Shown here one piece after another: positions 36,653-44,474 of a DNA stretch of 64,000 bases. The stretch comes from Limnohabitans sp. Hippo3. Lineage in GTDB: Bacteria > Pseudomonadota > Gammaproteobacteria > Burkholderiales > Burkholderiaceae_C. The translations under genes were made by a program, and so were the position numbers. Every line of letters starts with the position of its first letter. The first letter of the stretch is position 1. The stretch lies in the NCBI RefSeq assembly GCF_003063665.1, contig NZ_NESF01000003.1, forward strand, positions 124,001 to 188,000, written 5' to 3'. The notes beneath the pieces are model-generated. The model searched no databases, had not been told where the DNA came from, and worked only from the letters and a program-made list of their open reading frames with translations.

Positions 36653-37729
36653 ATGTTTTACAGAGAAAACGGTCAATTCAAGACTTCTTACCGCAGCGAC
36701 CAGCAGATCTTCGCGATTGCGCAAGACCGCTGGGCCATCCTGGCGCTCATTGCCTTTGCGTTCATTGGCGTGCCCTTCATTGCCGATGAATACATGTTCC
36801 GGGCTATTTTGGTTCCTTTCCTCATACTCTCATTGGCAGCTTTGGGGGTGAACATCCTGGTTGGTTATTGCGGTCAGATTTCGCTTGGCTCGGGCGCTTT
36901 CATGGCTGTGGGCGCTTACATGGCCTACAACACCTATGTGCGGATAGAAGGTATGCCGCTGATTGTGGCGCTCCTTGCAGGGGGCTTCTTTGCTACTGTG
37001 GTGGGCATCTTTTTTGGTATTCCCAGCTTGCGAGTCAAGGGTTTGTATTTGGCTGTGGCCACATTGGCAGCGCAATTTTTTTGCGACTGGGCCTTCAGCC
37101 GCATAAGCTGGTTCACGAATAACAGCTCTTCTGGCTCAGTCGCCGTTTCTGATTTGCAGGTTATGGGCTGGTTGATTGATACGCCTGTTGAAAAATATCT
37201 TTTTTGCTTGGTATTTCTGGTCGTGTTTGGTTTGCTATCCAAAAATTTGGTTCGCTCTGCGATTGGTCGCGAGTGGATGGCCATCCGTGACATGGACGTT
37301 GCAGCATCAGTGATTGGTATTCGTCCGGTGTATGCCAAGCTCAGCGCCTTTGCTGTCAGCTCTTTTATCGTGGGAGTCGCAGGTGGTTTGTGGGGCTTTG
37401 TCCACTTGGGTTCTTGGGAGCCCGCTGCCTTCTCCATCGATAGGTCCTTTCAACTTTTGTTCATGGTCATCATCGGTGGCATGGGCTCCATCATGGGTAG
37501 TTTTTTCGGTGCAGCGTTCATCGTTATCTTGCCGATTTTTCTGAACCAATTCTTGCCAGCTTTAGGTGCTGTAGTTGGGATTGAGATTTCTACGGCAGCC
37601 GTATCGCATGCCGAATACATGATTTTTGGTGCATTGATTGTCTGGTTTTTGATTGCTGAGCCTCACGGTTTGGCCAAGCTCTGGAGCATTACCAAACAGA
37701 AGTTGCGGTTATGGCCTTTCCCGCACTGA
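36653..37729 (+). CDS. livM: ABC transporter permease, LivM type
   Basis: A 358-residue second permease of the importer, with LVGYCGQISLGSGAFMAVGAY, the family pattern, and IGGMGSIMGSFFGAAFIVIL. It follows livH by 12 bases. From about 36780 onward the gene has clearly lower G+C (40-53% in sampled stretches) than livG or livF. The reading frame is intact. Confidence 0.92.
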   Translation: MFYRENGQFKTSYRSDQQIFAIAQDRWAILALIAFAFIGVPFIADEYMFRAILVPFLILSLAALGVNILVGYCGQISLGSGAFMAVGAYMAYNTYVRIEGMPLIVALLAGGFFATVVGIFFGIPSLRVKGLYLAVATLAAQFFCDWAFSRISWFTNNSSSGSVAVSDLQVMGWLIDTPVEKYLFCLVFLVVFGLLSKNLVRSAIGREWMAIRDMDVAASVIGIRPVYAKLSAFAVSSFIVGVAGGLWGFVHLGSWEPAAFSIDRSFQLLFMVIIGGMGSIMGSFFGAAFIVILPIFLNQFLPALGAVVGIEISTAAVSHAEYMIFGALIVWFLIAEPHGLAKLWSITKQKLRLWPFPH

Positions 37730-37838
37730 GTGACTGTCCTTTGCCGACGCAGACTGGTCTCAGTCATGCAGGCACAGTGATCAAGCTTGACTGATGGGCC
37801 CATTGATTTTTTTACTCACAAACGAAGGAGACAGTTTC

Positions 37839-39176
37839 ATGAAACTCAAAAAATTAGCTTTGCTGGCCACTCTGGCATGTGCAGGGTTGTCTGCAGTGGT
37901 TACCAGTACCGCTGTTATGGCGCAATCAAAAGTGCAGTTTTTCCCAAGCTTGACAGGGCGCACAGGCCCTGTTGCACCCAACGCAACCCCATTTGCGAAC
38001 GGGTATGCCGATTACATGAAGTTGGTGAATCTGCGTGGAGGTATCAACGGTGTTCAGACGCTTGTCGAGGAGTGCGAAACCGCCTATGCCACGGATCGTG
38101 GCGTTGAGTGCTACGAGCGCTTGAAGGGCAAGCATGGCGGTGCTACGGTCTTCCAGCCGCTGTCTACAGGTATCACATTTGCGCTCACAGAAAAGATTCC
38201 AGGGGACAAGATTCCGATGATTACATCGGGCTACGGCCGCAGCGATTCAGCAGATGGTGGGGTCTTCAAATGGAACTTTCCATTGATTGGTCACTACTGG
38301 GTTGCAGGAGACGTTCTGTTGCAACACATTGCCAAACAGGCTGGTGGTTGGGACAAGCTTAAAGGTAAGAAAATTGCAGTCGGTTATCACGACAGCCCCT
38401 TCGGTAAGGAGTTGTTGCCGATTGTGCAAGAGCGAGCAGCCACCCACGGCTTTACCCTTCAGTTGTTGCCCATACCTGCTCCGGGGGTTGAGCAAAAAGC
38501 CATTTGGCTTCAAATTCGTCAACAGCGCCCTGATTACGTGATGCTGCAAACATGGGGTGTTATGACCGCCACATCGATCAAGGAAGCCATTGCAACAGGC
38601 TATCCCCGGGAAAAGATGTTTGGTACATGGTGGTCTGGTGCTGAACCAGATATCAAGGATATCGGTGCTGCTGCTAAAGGCTACAACGCCGTGATGATGC
38701 AGCACGGTGCCGAGCCTCAGTCTGATGTAGTCAAGGAAATCCTGGCAAAAGTGCACGACAAAGGCCAAGGTACGGGTCCTAGGGCTGAAGTGGGCGAGGT
38801 GCTGTACATGCGTGGCGTCGTTGGCGCGATGCTGGCTGTCGAAGGCGTCCGTCAAGCACAAGAAAAGTACGGTAAGGGCAAGTGGGTTTCTCCGGAGCAA
38901 GCGCGCTGGGGTTATGAAAACCTCAATTTGACGCAGGCCAAGCTGGATGCCTTGGGCTTCAAGGGTGTCATGCGTCCCGTTTCCACATCCTGTGCTGATC
39001 ACATGGGATCTGCTTGGGCTCGGGTTCACACTTGGGATGGCAGCAAATTCGTTTGGGCCTCGGATTGGCTGCAGGCGGATGAACAGATCATCAAGCCTAT
39101 GGTCAAAGCTTCCGCTGATAAGTATGCCTCTGAAAAGAAGCTGACACGCCGCACTCCTGCGGATTGCCAGTCCTGA
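37839..39176 (+). CDS. ABC transporter substrate-binding protein (LivK-like)
   Basis: Periplasmic binding protein of 445 residues for the Liv-type importer. The signal peptide MKLKKLALLATLACAGLSAV ends near VMA-QS. The mature protein is of the type 1 periplasmic binding fold with GGINGVQTLVEECE and KIAVGYHDSPFGKEL. It starts after an AAGGAG site. The whole gene has lower G+C (about 48% sampled) than livF. Such long members often bind aromatic or other carboxylates rather than leucine; the ligand here is unknown. Confidence 0.9.
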   Translation: MKLKKLALLATLACAGLSAVVTSTAVMAQSKVQFFPSLTGRTGPVAPNATPFANGYADYMKLVNLRGGINGVQTLVEECETAYATDRGVECYERLKGKHGGATVFQPLSTGITFALTEKIPGDKIPMITSGYGRSDSADGGVFKWNFPLIGHYWVAGDVLLQHIAKQAGGWDKLKGKKIAVGYHDSPFGKELLPIVQERAATHGFTLQLLPIPAPGVEQKAIWLQIRQQRPDYVMLQTWGVMTATSIKEAIATGYPREKMFGTWWSGAEPDIKDIGAAAKGYNAVMMQHGAEPQSDVVKEILAKVHDKGQGTGPRAEVGEVLYMRGVVGAMLAVEGVRQAQEKYGKGKWVSPEQARWGYENLNLTQAKLDALGFKGVMRPVSTSCADHMGSAWARVHTWDGSKFVWASDWLQADEQIIKPMVKASADKYASEKKLTRRTPADCQS

Positions 39177-39184
39177 TCGGTGAA

Positions 39185-39210
39185 CAGCCCGCTGCGCAAG
39201 TGGCGGGCTG
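39185..39210 (+). other. Hairpin 1 between binding protein gene and livF
   Basis: CAGCCCGC pairs with GCGGGCTG across a 10-base loop, eight bases after the stop. There is no T-run, so it may stabilise the upstream mRNA rather than terminate. Confidence 0.55.
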
Positions 39211-39242
39211 CAGTTGCTCGGTGGCTTGCGCTACCGGCAGCT

Positions 39243-39280
39243 GCCAAATGAAACCTTTGCGTGCAGCGGTTTCATTTGGC
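39243..39280 (+). other. Hairpin 2 between binding protein gene and livF
   Basis: A perfect 13-bp stem: GCCAAATGAAACC (39243-39255) with GGTTTCATTTGGC (39268-39280), 12-base loop. It lies 33 bases before the livF start. Together with hairpin 1 it fills most of the 136-base gap. Confidence 0.65.
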
Positions 39281-39312
39281 TTGAACCCCAGAGTAAAGAA
39301 AAGGCAAAGTCC

Positions 39313-40122
39313 ATGAGCGACAAAAAAATTGTTCTGAACGTCAATGGCATCGAAGTCATCTACAACCACGTCATCCTGGTTCTCAAGGGCGTGTCCTTGC
39401 AGGTGCCCGAGCAAGGCATCGTGGCTTTGCTGGGCGGCAACGGCGCGGGTAAGACCACCACGCTGCGGGCCATCTCCAACTTGCTCAAGGGCGAACGGGG
39501 GGAAGTGACCAAGGGCTCCATTGAATTGCATGGCGAGCGGATCGAAAACCTCTCGCCTGCCGACCTGGTCAACCGGGGTGTGGTGCAGGTGATGGAAGGC
39601 CGTCACTGCTTCGCCCACCTGACCATCGAAGAAAACCTGATGACCGGCAGTTACACCCGCACCGACAAGGGCGAAATCGCGGCCAATCTGGACAAGGTCT
39701 ACACCTACTTCCCACGCCTCAAAACCCGCCGCACTTCGCAAGCGGCCTACACTTCGGGTGGCGAGCAGCAAATGTGTGCCATTGGCCGCGCCCTCATGAC
39801 CAACCCCAGTGTGGTGTTGCTCGATGAACCTTCGATGGGTCTGGCCCCACAGATCGTGGAAGAGGTGTTCAACATCGTGAAAGACTTGAACGACAAGGAA
39901 AAAGTCACTTTCCTGATCGCAGAGCAGAACACCAACATGGCCCTGAAATACGCCGACTACGGCTACATCATGGAGTCGGGGCGTATCGTGATGGACGGCG
40001 CGGCTGAAGACCTGCGCACCAACGAGGATGTGAAAGAGTTTTACCTGGGTATGGGCGGCGGCGAGCGCAAGAGTTTCAAAGACGTCAAGAGCTACAAGCG
40101 CCGCAAGCGTTGGTTGGCTTGA
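39313..40122 (+). CDS. livF: ABC transporter ATP-binding protein, LivF type
   Basis: Second ATPase of the importer, 269 residues: Walker A GGNGAGKTTT, signature TSGGEQQMCAIGRAL, Walker B VVLLDEPSMGLAP and the H-loop LIAEQNTNMALKYA. The start at 39313 (MSDKKIVLNVNGIEV) is preferred over a start in the hairpin region. G+C returns to about 68%. The stop is 45 bases before the PaaK-like start. Confidence 0.93.
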   Translation: MSDKKIVLNVNGIEVIYNHVILVLKGVSLQVPEQGIVALLGGNGAGKTTTLRAISNLLKGERGEVTKGSIELHGERIENLSPADLVNRGVVQVMEGRHCFAHLTIEENLMTGSYTRTDKGEIAANLDKVYTYFPRLKTRRTSQAAYTSGGEQQMCAIGRALMTNPSVVLLDEPSMGLAPQIVEEVFNIVKDLNDKEKVTFLIAEQNTNMALKYADYGYIMESGRIVMDGAAEDLRTNEDVKEFYLGMGGGERKSFKDVKSYKRRKRWLA

Positions 40123-40167
40123 TCTTTGCCTGATTTGTTTTCCCCGAAGTACCCAGAAATTTCACAC

Positions 40168-41430
40168 ATGTCGCAGCACTTTGATACGTTAGAAACACGC
40201 ACACCACAAGAGCGTGAGGTGGCTCTGATGTCAGCTTTGCCTGCTCAGATTGCAAACGCCAAGGCACATGCACCAGCCTTTGCAGAGTTGCTCCGTGATG
40301 TGGATGGGACCCAAATCAATAGCCGGGTTGCGTTGGCACGCTTACCAGTTTTGCGCAAACACCAGTTACTCGAACGACAGCATGCTTTGCGTGATAAGGA
40401 TCCATTGGGCGGTTTTTCGACGATTGGTTGGAAAGGCATGATTCGTCCGAATGGTGTGCGCCGCATTTATCAGTCTCCTGGTCCGATTTATGAGCCTGAG
40501 GGACATGCGTCTGATTATTGGCGTGCAGCGCGTGCCATGAAGGCGGCTGGTTTTGAAGCTGGTGACTTGGTTCACAACTGTTTCAGTTACCACCTGACGC
40601 CAGGTGCATGGATCATGGAGAGCGGAGCCCATGCTCTCGGCTGTGCGGTGTTTCCCGGAGGTGTTGGTAACACGGAACAACAGCTTGCTGCCGTAGCTGA
40701 TTTGCGTCCGGTCGCTTATGCCGGTACCCCTAGTTTTTTAAAAATTTTGCTTGAAAAAGCCCAAGAATCTGGTCACAAGTTGTCTTTTACCAAAGCGTTG
40801 GTGTCAGGTGAAGCTTGCCCGCCATCTTTGCGCGACTGGTTTACACAGCGGGGTGTGGCTGTTTTTCAGTGCTATGCCACGGCCGATGTGGGTTTGATTG
40901 CCTATGAAACCGCTTCGCGTGAAGGCCTGGTGCTGGACGAAGGCGTGATCGTCGAGATCGTGCGTCCTGGCACAGGGGACCCTGTGCCTGATGGTGAAGT
41001 AGGTGAAGTGGTCGTCACAGTCCTTAACCCCGATTACCCCATGATCCGTTTTGGCACAGGCGACCTGTCGGCCATCTTGCCCGGCACCTGCCCCACGGGC
41101 CGCACGGGTTTGCGCATCAAAGGCTGGATGGGCCGCGCCGACCAGACCACCAAGATCCGGGGCATGTTTGTGCACCCCGGTCAGGTGGCCGAAATCGTCA
41201 AGCGCTTCCCCGAGGTGCGCAAGGCCCGCCTGGTGGTGACCGGTGAGATGGCCAACGACCAGATGGCTTTGCATGTCGAGACCGATCACCTGAGCGATGA
41301 GGCGCTTAAGGCCCGGGTTTCTGAAGCGGTGCGTGATGTCACCAAACTCCGTGGCGAGGTGCATCTGGTCCAGTCCGGCAGCCTGGCCAACGATGGCAAA
41401 GTGATCGAAGACGCTCGCAGTTACCAGTGA
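40168..41430 (+). CDS. Phenylacetate-CoA ligase (PaaK)-like protein with altered P-loop
   Basis: A 420-residue AMP-binding family protein resembling PaaK. The segment GDLVHNCFSYHLTPGAWIM and the C-terminal RIKGWMGRADQTTKIRGMFVHPGQV align with the family. Where PaaK has SSGTTGKPT, this protein has YQSPGPIYEPEG (residues 101-112), so the phosphate-binding loop is not conserved. The start at 40168 is preferred; a TTG at 40126 is possible. Its first two thirds are AT-rich (37-48% G+C sampled) and its last third returns to 67%. It is probably part of the liv operon. Confidence 0.8.
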   Translation: MSQHFDTLETRTPQEREVALMSALPAQIANAKAHAPAFAELLRDVDGTQINSRVALARLPVLRKHQLLERQHALRDKDPLGGFSTIGWKGMIRPNGVRRIYQSPGPIYEPEGHASDYWRAARAMKAAGFEAGDLVHNCFSYHLTPGAWIMESGAHALGCAVFPGGVGNTEQQLAAVADLRPVAYAGTPSFLKILLEKAQESGHKLSFTKALVSGEACPPSLRDWFTQRGVAVFQCYATADVGLIAYETASREGLVLDEGVIVEIVRPGTGDPVPDGEVGEVVVTVLNPDYPMIRFGTGDLSAILPGTCPTGRTGLRIKGWMGRADQTTKIRGMFVHPGQVAEIVKRFPEVRKARLVVTGEMANDQMALHVETDHLSDEALKARVSEAVRDVTKLRGEVHLVQSGSLANDGKVIEDARSYQ

Positions 41431-41590
41431 GCCCCTGTTTTCAGGGTTTTGGCAACGCCATGTTGTGGCCGCGGGCGGCCCAATTCCTTAATGAAATCAA
41501 GGTCATACAAGGGTTAGCCGCTAAGTAGTTTCCGCGATTTCGTGACACTCTTGAAGTTTTAAACTGTACAGTCAATTTCAGGAGTGTTAG

Positions 41591-42577
41591 ATGAAGCAAT
41601 GGATCGCTCTGGCCGCTTTGGCCGCTGTGTCTGTGGGTGTTCAGGCCCAGACTTTCCCCGGTAACAAACCTGTCTCAATCGTGGTGCCGTTCACCGCAGG
41701 TGGCCCGACAGACCGGGTGGCACGCGACTTGGCCGAAGCCATGCGCAAGCAGATTCCCGGCAGCAACTTCGTGGTCGAAAACGCCGCGGGTGCAGGCGGC
41801 ACGATTGGTGCCACCAAGGTGGCCAAAGCCAATCCCGATGGCCACACGCTGTTGCTGTTCCACATCGGCATGGCCGCCACACCCGCCCTGTACCGCAAGA
41901 TTGCCTACAAGCCGCTGGAAGACTTCGAGTTTTTGGGCATGGTCAATGACGTGCCCATGACCTTGATCGGCAAACCACAGCTGCCCGCCAACACTTACCG
42001 CGATTTCGAGAACTACATCCGCGCCAATGCGGGCAAGTTGAACATCGCCCACGCAGGTCTGGGTTCCGCCTCGCACATCTGTGGGTTGCTGTGGCAATCC
42101 AATCTGCAGACCAAAGACGCAATGACCACCATCCCGTTTGGCGGCACCGCGCCCGCCATGACCGCCTTGATCGGTGGCCAGGTCGATGTCATGTGTGACC
42201 AGACCACCAACACCACCAGCCAGATCGAAGGCGGTCGCGTCAAGGCTTTTGCGGTCACCACCGCCAAGCCCCTGGCCAGTCACCCTGTGCTCAAGCATTA
42301 CCCCAGCTTGCAGGAAATGGGTTTGAAGGGTTTCAACTTGACCATCTGGCATGGTTTGTATGCCCCCAAAGGCACGCCCGCAGCGATCACCAAGACCCTG
42401 AACGACGCTTTGAAGAAAGCGCTGAAAGACCCCGAATTCATCAAGAAGAACGAAGGCCTGGGCGCTTTGGTGGTGACCGACAAGCGTGTCGAGCCTGAAG
42501 AGCACAAGAAGTTTGTGGCCGCCGAGATGATCAAGATCAAGGCCGCGGTTGACGCGGCTGGCAAGTACGCCGACTGA
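41591..42577 (+). CDS. Tripartite tricarboxylate transporter substrate-binding protein (Bug family)
   Basis: Periplasmic TctC/Bug binding protein of 328 residues. The signal peptide ends near VQA-QT. The mature protein has the family start PGNKPVSIVVPFTAGGPTDRVAR and the ligand-loop region NAAGAGGTIGATKVAKANPDGHTLL. No TctA/TctB membrane genes are nearby, which is normal for the many orphan Bug proteins in Burkholderiales. A clear GGAG site precedes the ATG. The ligand (a carboxylate) is unknown. Confidence 0.9.
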   Translation: MKQWIALAALAAVSVGVQAQTFPGNKPVSIVVPFTAGGPTDRVARDLAEAMRKQIPGSNFVVENAAGAGGTIGATKVAKANPDGHTLLLFHIGMAATPALYRKIAYKPLEDFEFLGMVNDVPMTLIGKPQLPANTYRDFENYIRANAGKLNIAHAGLGSASHICGLLWQSNLQTKDAMTTIPFGGTAPAMTALIGGQVDVMCDQTTNTTSQIEGGRVKAFAVTTAKPLASHPVLKHYPSLQEMGLKGFNLTIWHGLYAPKGTPAAITKTLNDALKKALKDPEFIKKNEGLGALVVTDKRVEPEEHKKFVAAEMIKIKAAVDAAGKYAD

Positions 42578-42596
42578 TCCGGGTTCTCTCCCCTTG

Positions 42597-42622
42597 AAAA
42601 GCCGCTCTCGAGCGGCTTTTTT
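42597..42622 (+). terminator. Rho-independent terminator of the Bug gene
   Basis: AAAAGCCGCT and AGCGGCTTTT form a 10-bp stem around a CTCG loop and end in a run of six T, 19 bases after the stop. Confidence 0.9.
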
Positions 42623-42645
42623 CTTTGGGCGTGACATCCAGCGTG

Positions 42646-42672
42646 GTCATGCCCCACTCGATCGGGCATCCA
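42646..42672. repeat. dRS3-like inverted repeat (type C), single unit
   Basis: Starts GTCATGCCCCACTCGA and ends TCGGGCATCCA. It shares the GTCAT...ATCCA ends of the elements at 15974 and 20899 but has a different inner arm. It lies between the Bug terminator and the end of an exbD gene. Confidence 0.55.
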
Positions 42673-42710
42673 TGGCGGGTGAGCGGCGCTGCCAGCTTCT
42701 GGTGTGCCGG

Positions 42711-43142
42711 TTACGGGCTGGCGAAGCGTTCGGTGCCGACGATGCCCAGCTTGGTCAAGCCCAGCCGCTGGGCACTGGCCAGCACCGCTGCGGTGGCTTC
42801 GTATTTGGCTTGGGCATGTGAGCGGATGTGCAGCTCCGGTTGCGGCTGCACGGCGGCCGCTTCGGCGAGGCGGGTCTCCAAGGCTTGTCGGTCGCCCAGC
42901 AGCTGACCGTTCCAGCGCAGGCTGGCGTCAGCGTCGATGTCCAGCCGGATCACCACCGGATCTTGCTTTTTCGCCGCAGCAGCGGCCACAGGCATGTCCA
43001 AGTTGACCGCGTGCAACTGCGCCGGGATGGTGATGATCAGCATGATGATCAACACCAACATCACGTCGATCAGGGGCGTGGTGTTGATGTCCATCATCAC
43101 GTCCGGTTCGTCGCTGTGGCTGGTGCCCAGATTCATGGCCAT
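42711..43142 (-). CDS. exbD: ExbD/TolR biopolymer transport protein (second copy)
   Basis: A 143-residue ExbD with one membrane helix and the essential aspartate in MMDINTTPLIDVMLVLIIML. The periplasmic part is VNLDMPVAAAAAKKQDPVV. It is the last gene of a tonB-exbB-exbD-exbD set, 18 bases after the first exbD. Two different ExbD copies behind one ExbB suggest either a hetero-oligomer or a duplicated pair. Confidence 0.9.
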   Translation of the reverse strand: MAMNLGTSHSDEPDVMMDINTTPLIDVMLVLIIMLIITIPAQLHAVNLDMPVAAAAAKKQDPVVIRLDIDADASLRWNGQLLGDRQALETRLAEAAAVQPQPELHIRSHAQAKYEATAAVLASAQRLGLTKLGIVGTERFASP

Positions 43143-43160
43143 GGTGGTGTCCTAAGGGGG

Positions 43161-43589
43161 TCAGCGGGCCGGGTCGGTGATGAAGCCGACCTGGGTGATG
43201 CCCGCGCGTTGCACCGCGTACATGACGCGCCCCACCGATTCGAAAGCGCTTTGCGCATCGCCCCGGATTTGCACATCGGGCTGCGGCTTCATGGCGCCAA
43301 ACTTTTTCAAGCGTTCGACCAGCTCGCCAGGCGTTTTGACGGGCGTGTCGTAGAGGTAGATTTGCCCTGCCTGGTTGACCGAGATGATCACGGTGTCGGG
43401 TTTGGCCTCGCGCACCACGTTCTGTTCTTTGGGCAGCTCCACCTTGATCGAGGTGGTCACCACCGGGATGGTGATCAGAAAAATGATCAAGAGCACCAGC
43501 ATCACGTCCACCAAGGGCGTGGTGTTGATGGTGCCGATGACCTCGTCATCGTCCTGATTGCCCAGCGTGGGGCCGAGGTTCATGCCCAT
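43161..43589 (-). CDS. exbD: ExbD/TolR biopolymer transport protein (first copy)
   Basis: A 142-residue ExbD, with helix and aspartate in [20 protein letters not shown] and the periplasmic VELPKEQNVVREAKPD. It overlaps the exbB stop by one base (TAATG), so it is translationally coupled to exbB. An alternative ATG lies two codons inside. It differs clearly from the second copy, so it is not a recent tandem duplicate. Confidence 0.92.
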   Translation of the reverse strand: MGMNLGPTLGNQDDDEVIGTINTTPLVDVMLVLLIIFLITIPVVTTSIKVELPKEQNVVREAKPDTVIISVNQAGQIYLYDTPVKTPGELVERLKKFGAMKPQPDVQIRGDAQSAFESVGRVMYAVQRAGITQVGFITDPAR

Positions 43590-44410
43590 TATTTTTGGCC
43601 TGAGGCCAGCAGCACGGCGTGCAGGTCGGCACCGAAGGCGTTGACTTCATCCATCGCCGCTTTGTTGCGGCGCACCAGCCAGTTGTAGCCCAGCACGGCG
43701 GGCACGGCCACAGCCAGGCCAATGGCGGTCATGATCAGCGCCTCGCCCACGGGGCCCGCCACCTTGTCGATGCTGGCCTGGCCCGACATGCCGATCTTGA
43801 CCAGGGCGTGGTAGATGCCCCAAACCGTGCCGAACAAGCCGACAAAAGGCGCAGTAGAGCCCACGGTGGCCAGCACGGCCAGGCCGTTTTGCAGGCGGTT
43901 TTGCACCGTGCCCATGGCCCGCTGCAGTGCCATCGTGACCCAGGTGTTGAAGTCCACATTGCCCAGCAGGCCTGGGTGTTTGCTGGCACCCTCCAGGCCT
44001 TTTTCGGCGATGAAGCGGAAGGGGCTGTCTGCTTCCAAAGCCTCGGCCGCTTGCCGCACAGAGCCCGCCGCCCAGAAGTTCGCTTGCGCGGTTTTGGCAA
44101 ATCGGTGCAGCTTGGATTGTTCGGTGAACTTGGTGAAGATCACATACCAGCTGCCCATGCTCATGAGCACCAGAATCAGCAAGGTGCCCTTGGCCACTGC
44201 ATCTCCCTGCGCCCACAGGGCACCCAGGCCATAGGGGTTGTCCTGGACCGAGCCGGCCTCGGCGGGTGCCAGGCTGGCGACGGCGGAGGTCGTGCTGCTG
44301 GTCGTGACGTTGGCGGGGCTGGCGTCGGGCGCTGCCACGCTGTGGCCGGTCATGAACAAGCTGGCGCACAAAACGGCACCCAGCAGGCGGTGTCTCAGGG
44401 CGTTGAACAT
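43589..44410 (-). CDS. exbB: ExbB/TolQ proton channel protein with signal sequence
   Basis: A 273-residue ExbB. The N-terminus has a cleavable-type signal (MFNALRHRLLGAVLCASLFM... ending near VAA) and a Ser/Thr/Ala-rich segment, as in several ExbB1 proteins. The channel helices include NPYGLGALWAQGDAVAKGTL and VGLFGTVWGIYHALVKIG. The start at 44410 is chosen over 44437 because the signal peptide begins there; AAGGA lies upstream. Confidence 0.88.
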   Translation of the reverse strand: MFNALRHRLLGAVLCASLFMTGHSVAAPDASPANVTTSSTTSAVASLAPAEAGSVQDNPYGLGALWAQGDAVAKGTLLILVLMSMGSWYVIFTKFTEQSKLHRFAKTAQANFWAAGSVRQAAEALEADSPFRFIAEKGLEGASKHPGLLGNVDFNTWVTMALQRAMGTVQNRLQNGLAVLATVGSTAPFVGLFGTVWGIYHALVKIGMSGQASIDKVAGPVGEALIMTAIGLAVAVPAVLGYNWLVRRNKAAMDEVNAFGADLHAVLLASGQK

Positions 44411-44474
44411 GTTGAAATTTCCTTGGTGCTGTGTCATGGGGTGGTGTTCAGGGTGGCGGGCGGTGAGGGCGTCA

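Noticed and set aside
41563..41572. Palindrome ACTGTACAGT before the Bug gene as a LexA box
   Set aside because: The E. coli LexA site needs CTG and CAG ten bases apart; here they are two apart. It may be a short operator but I cannot assign it.
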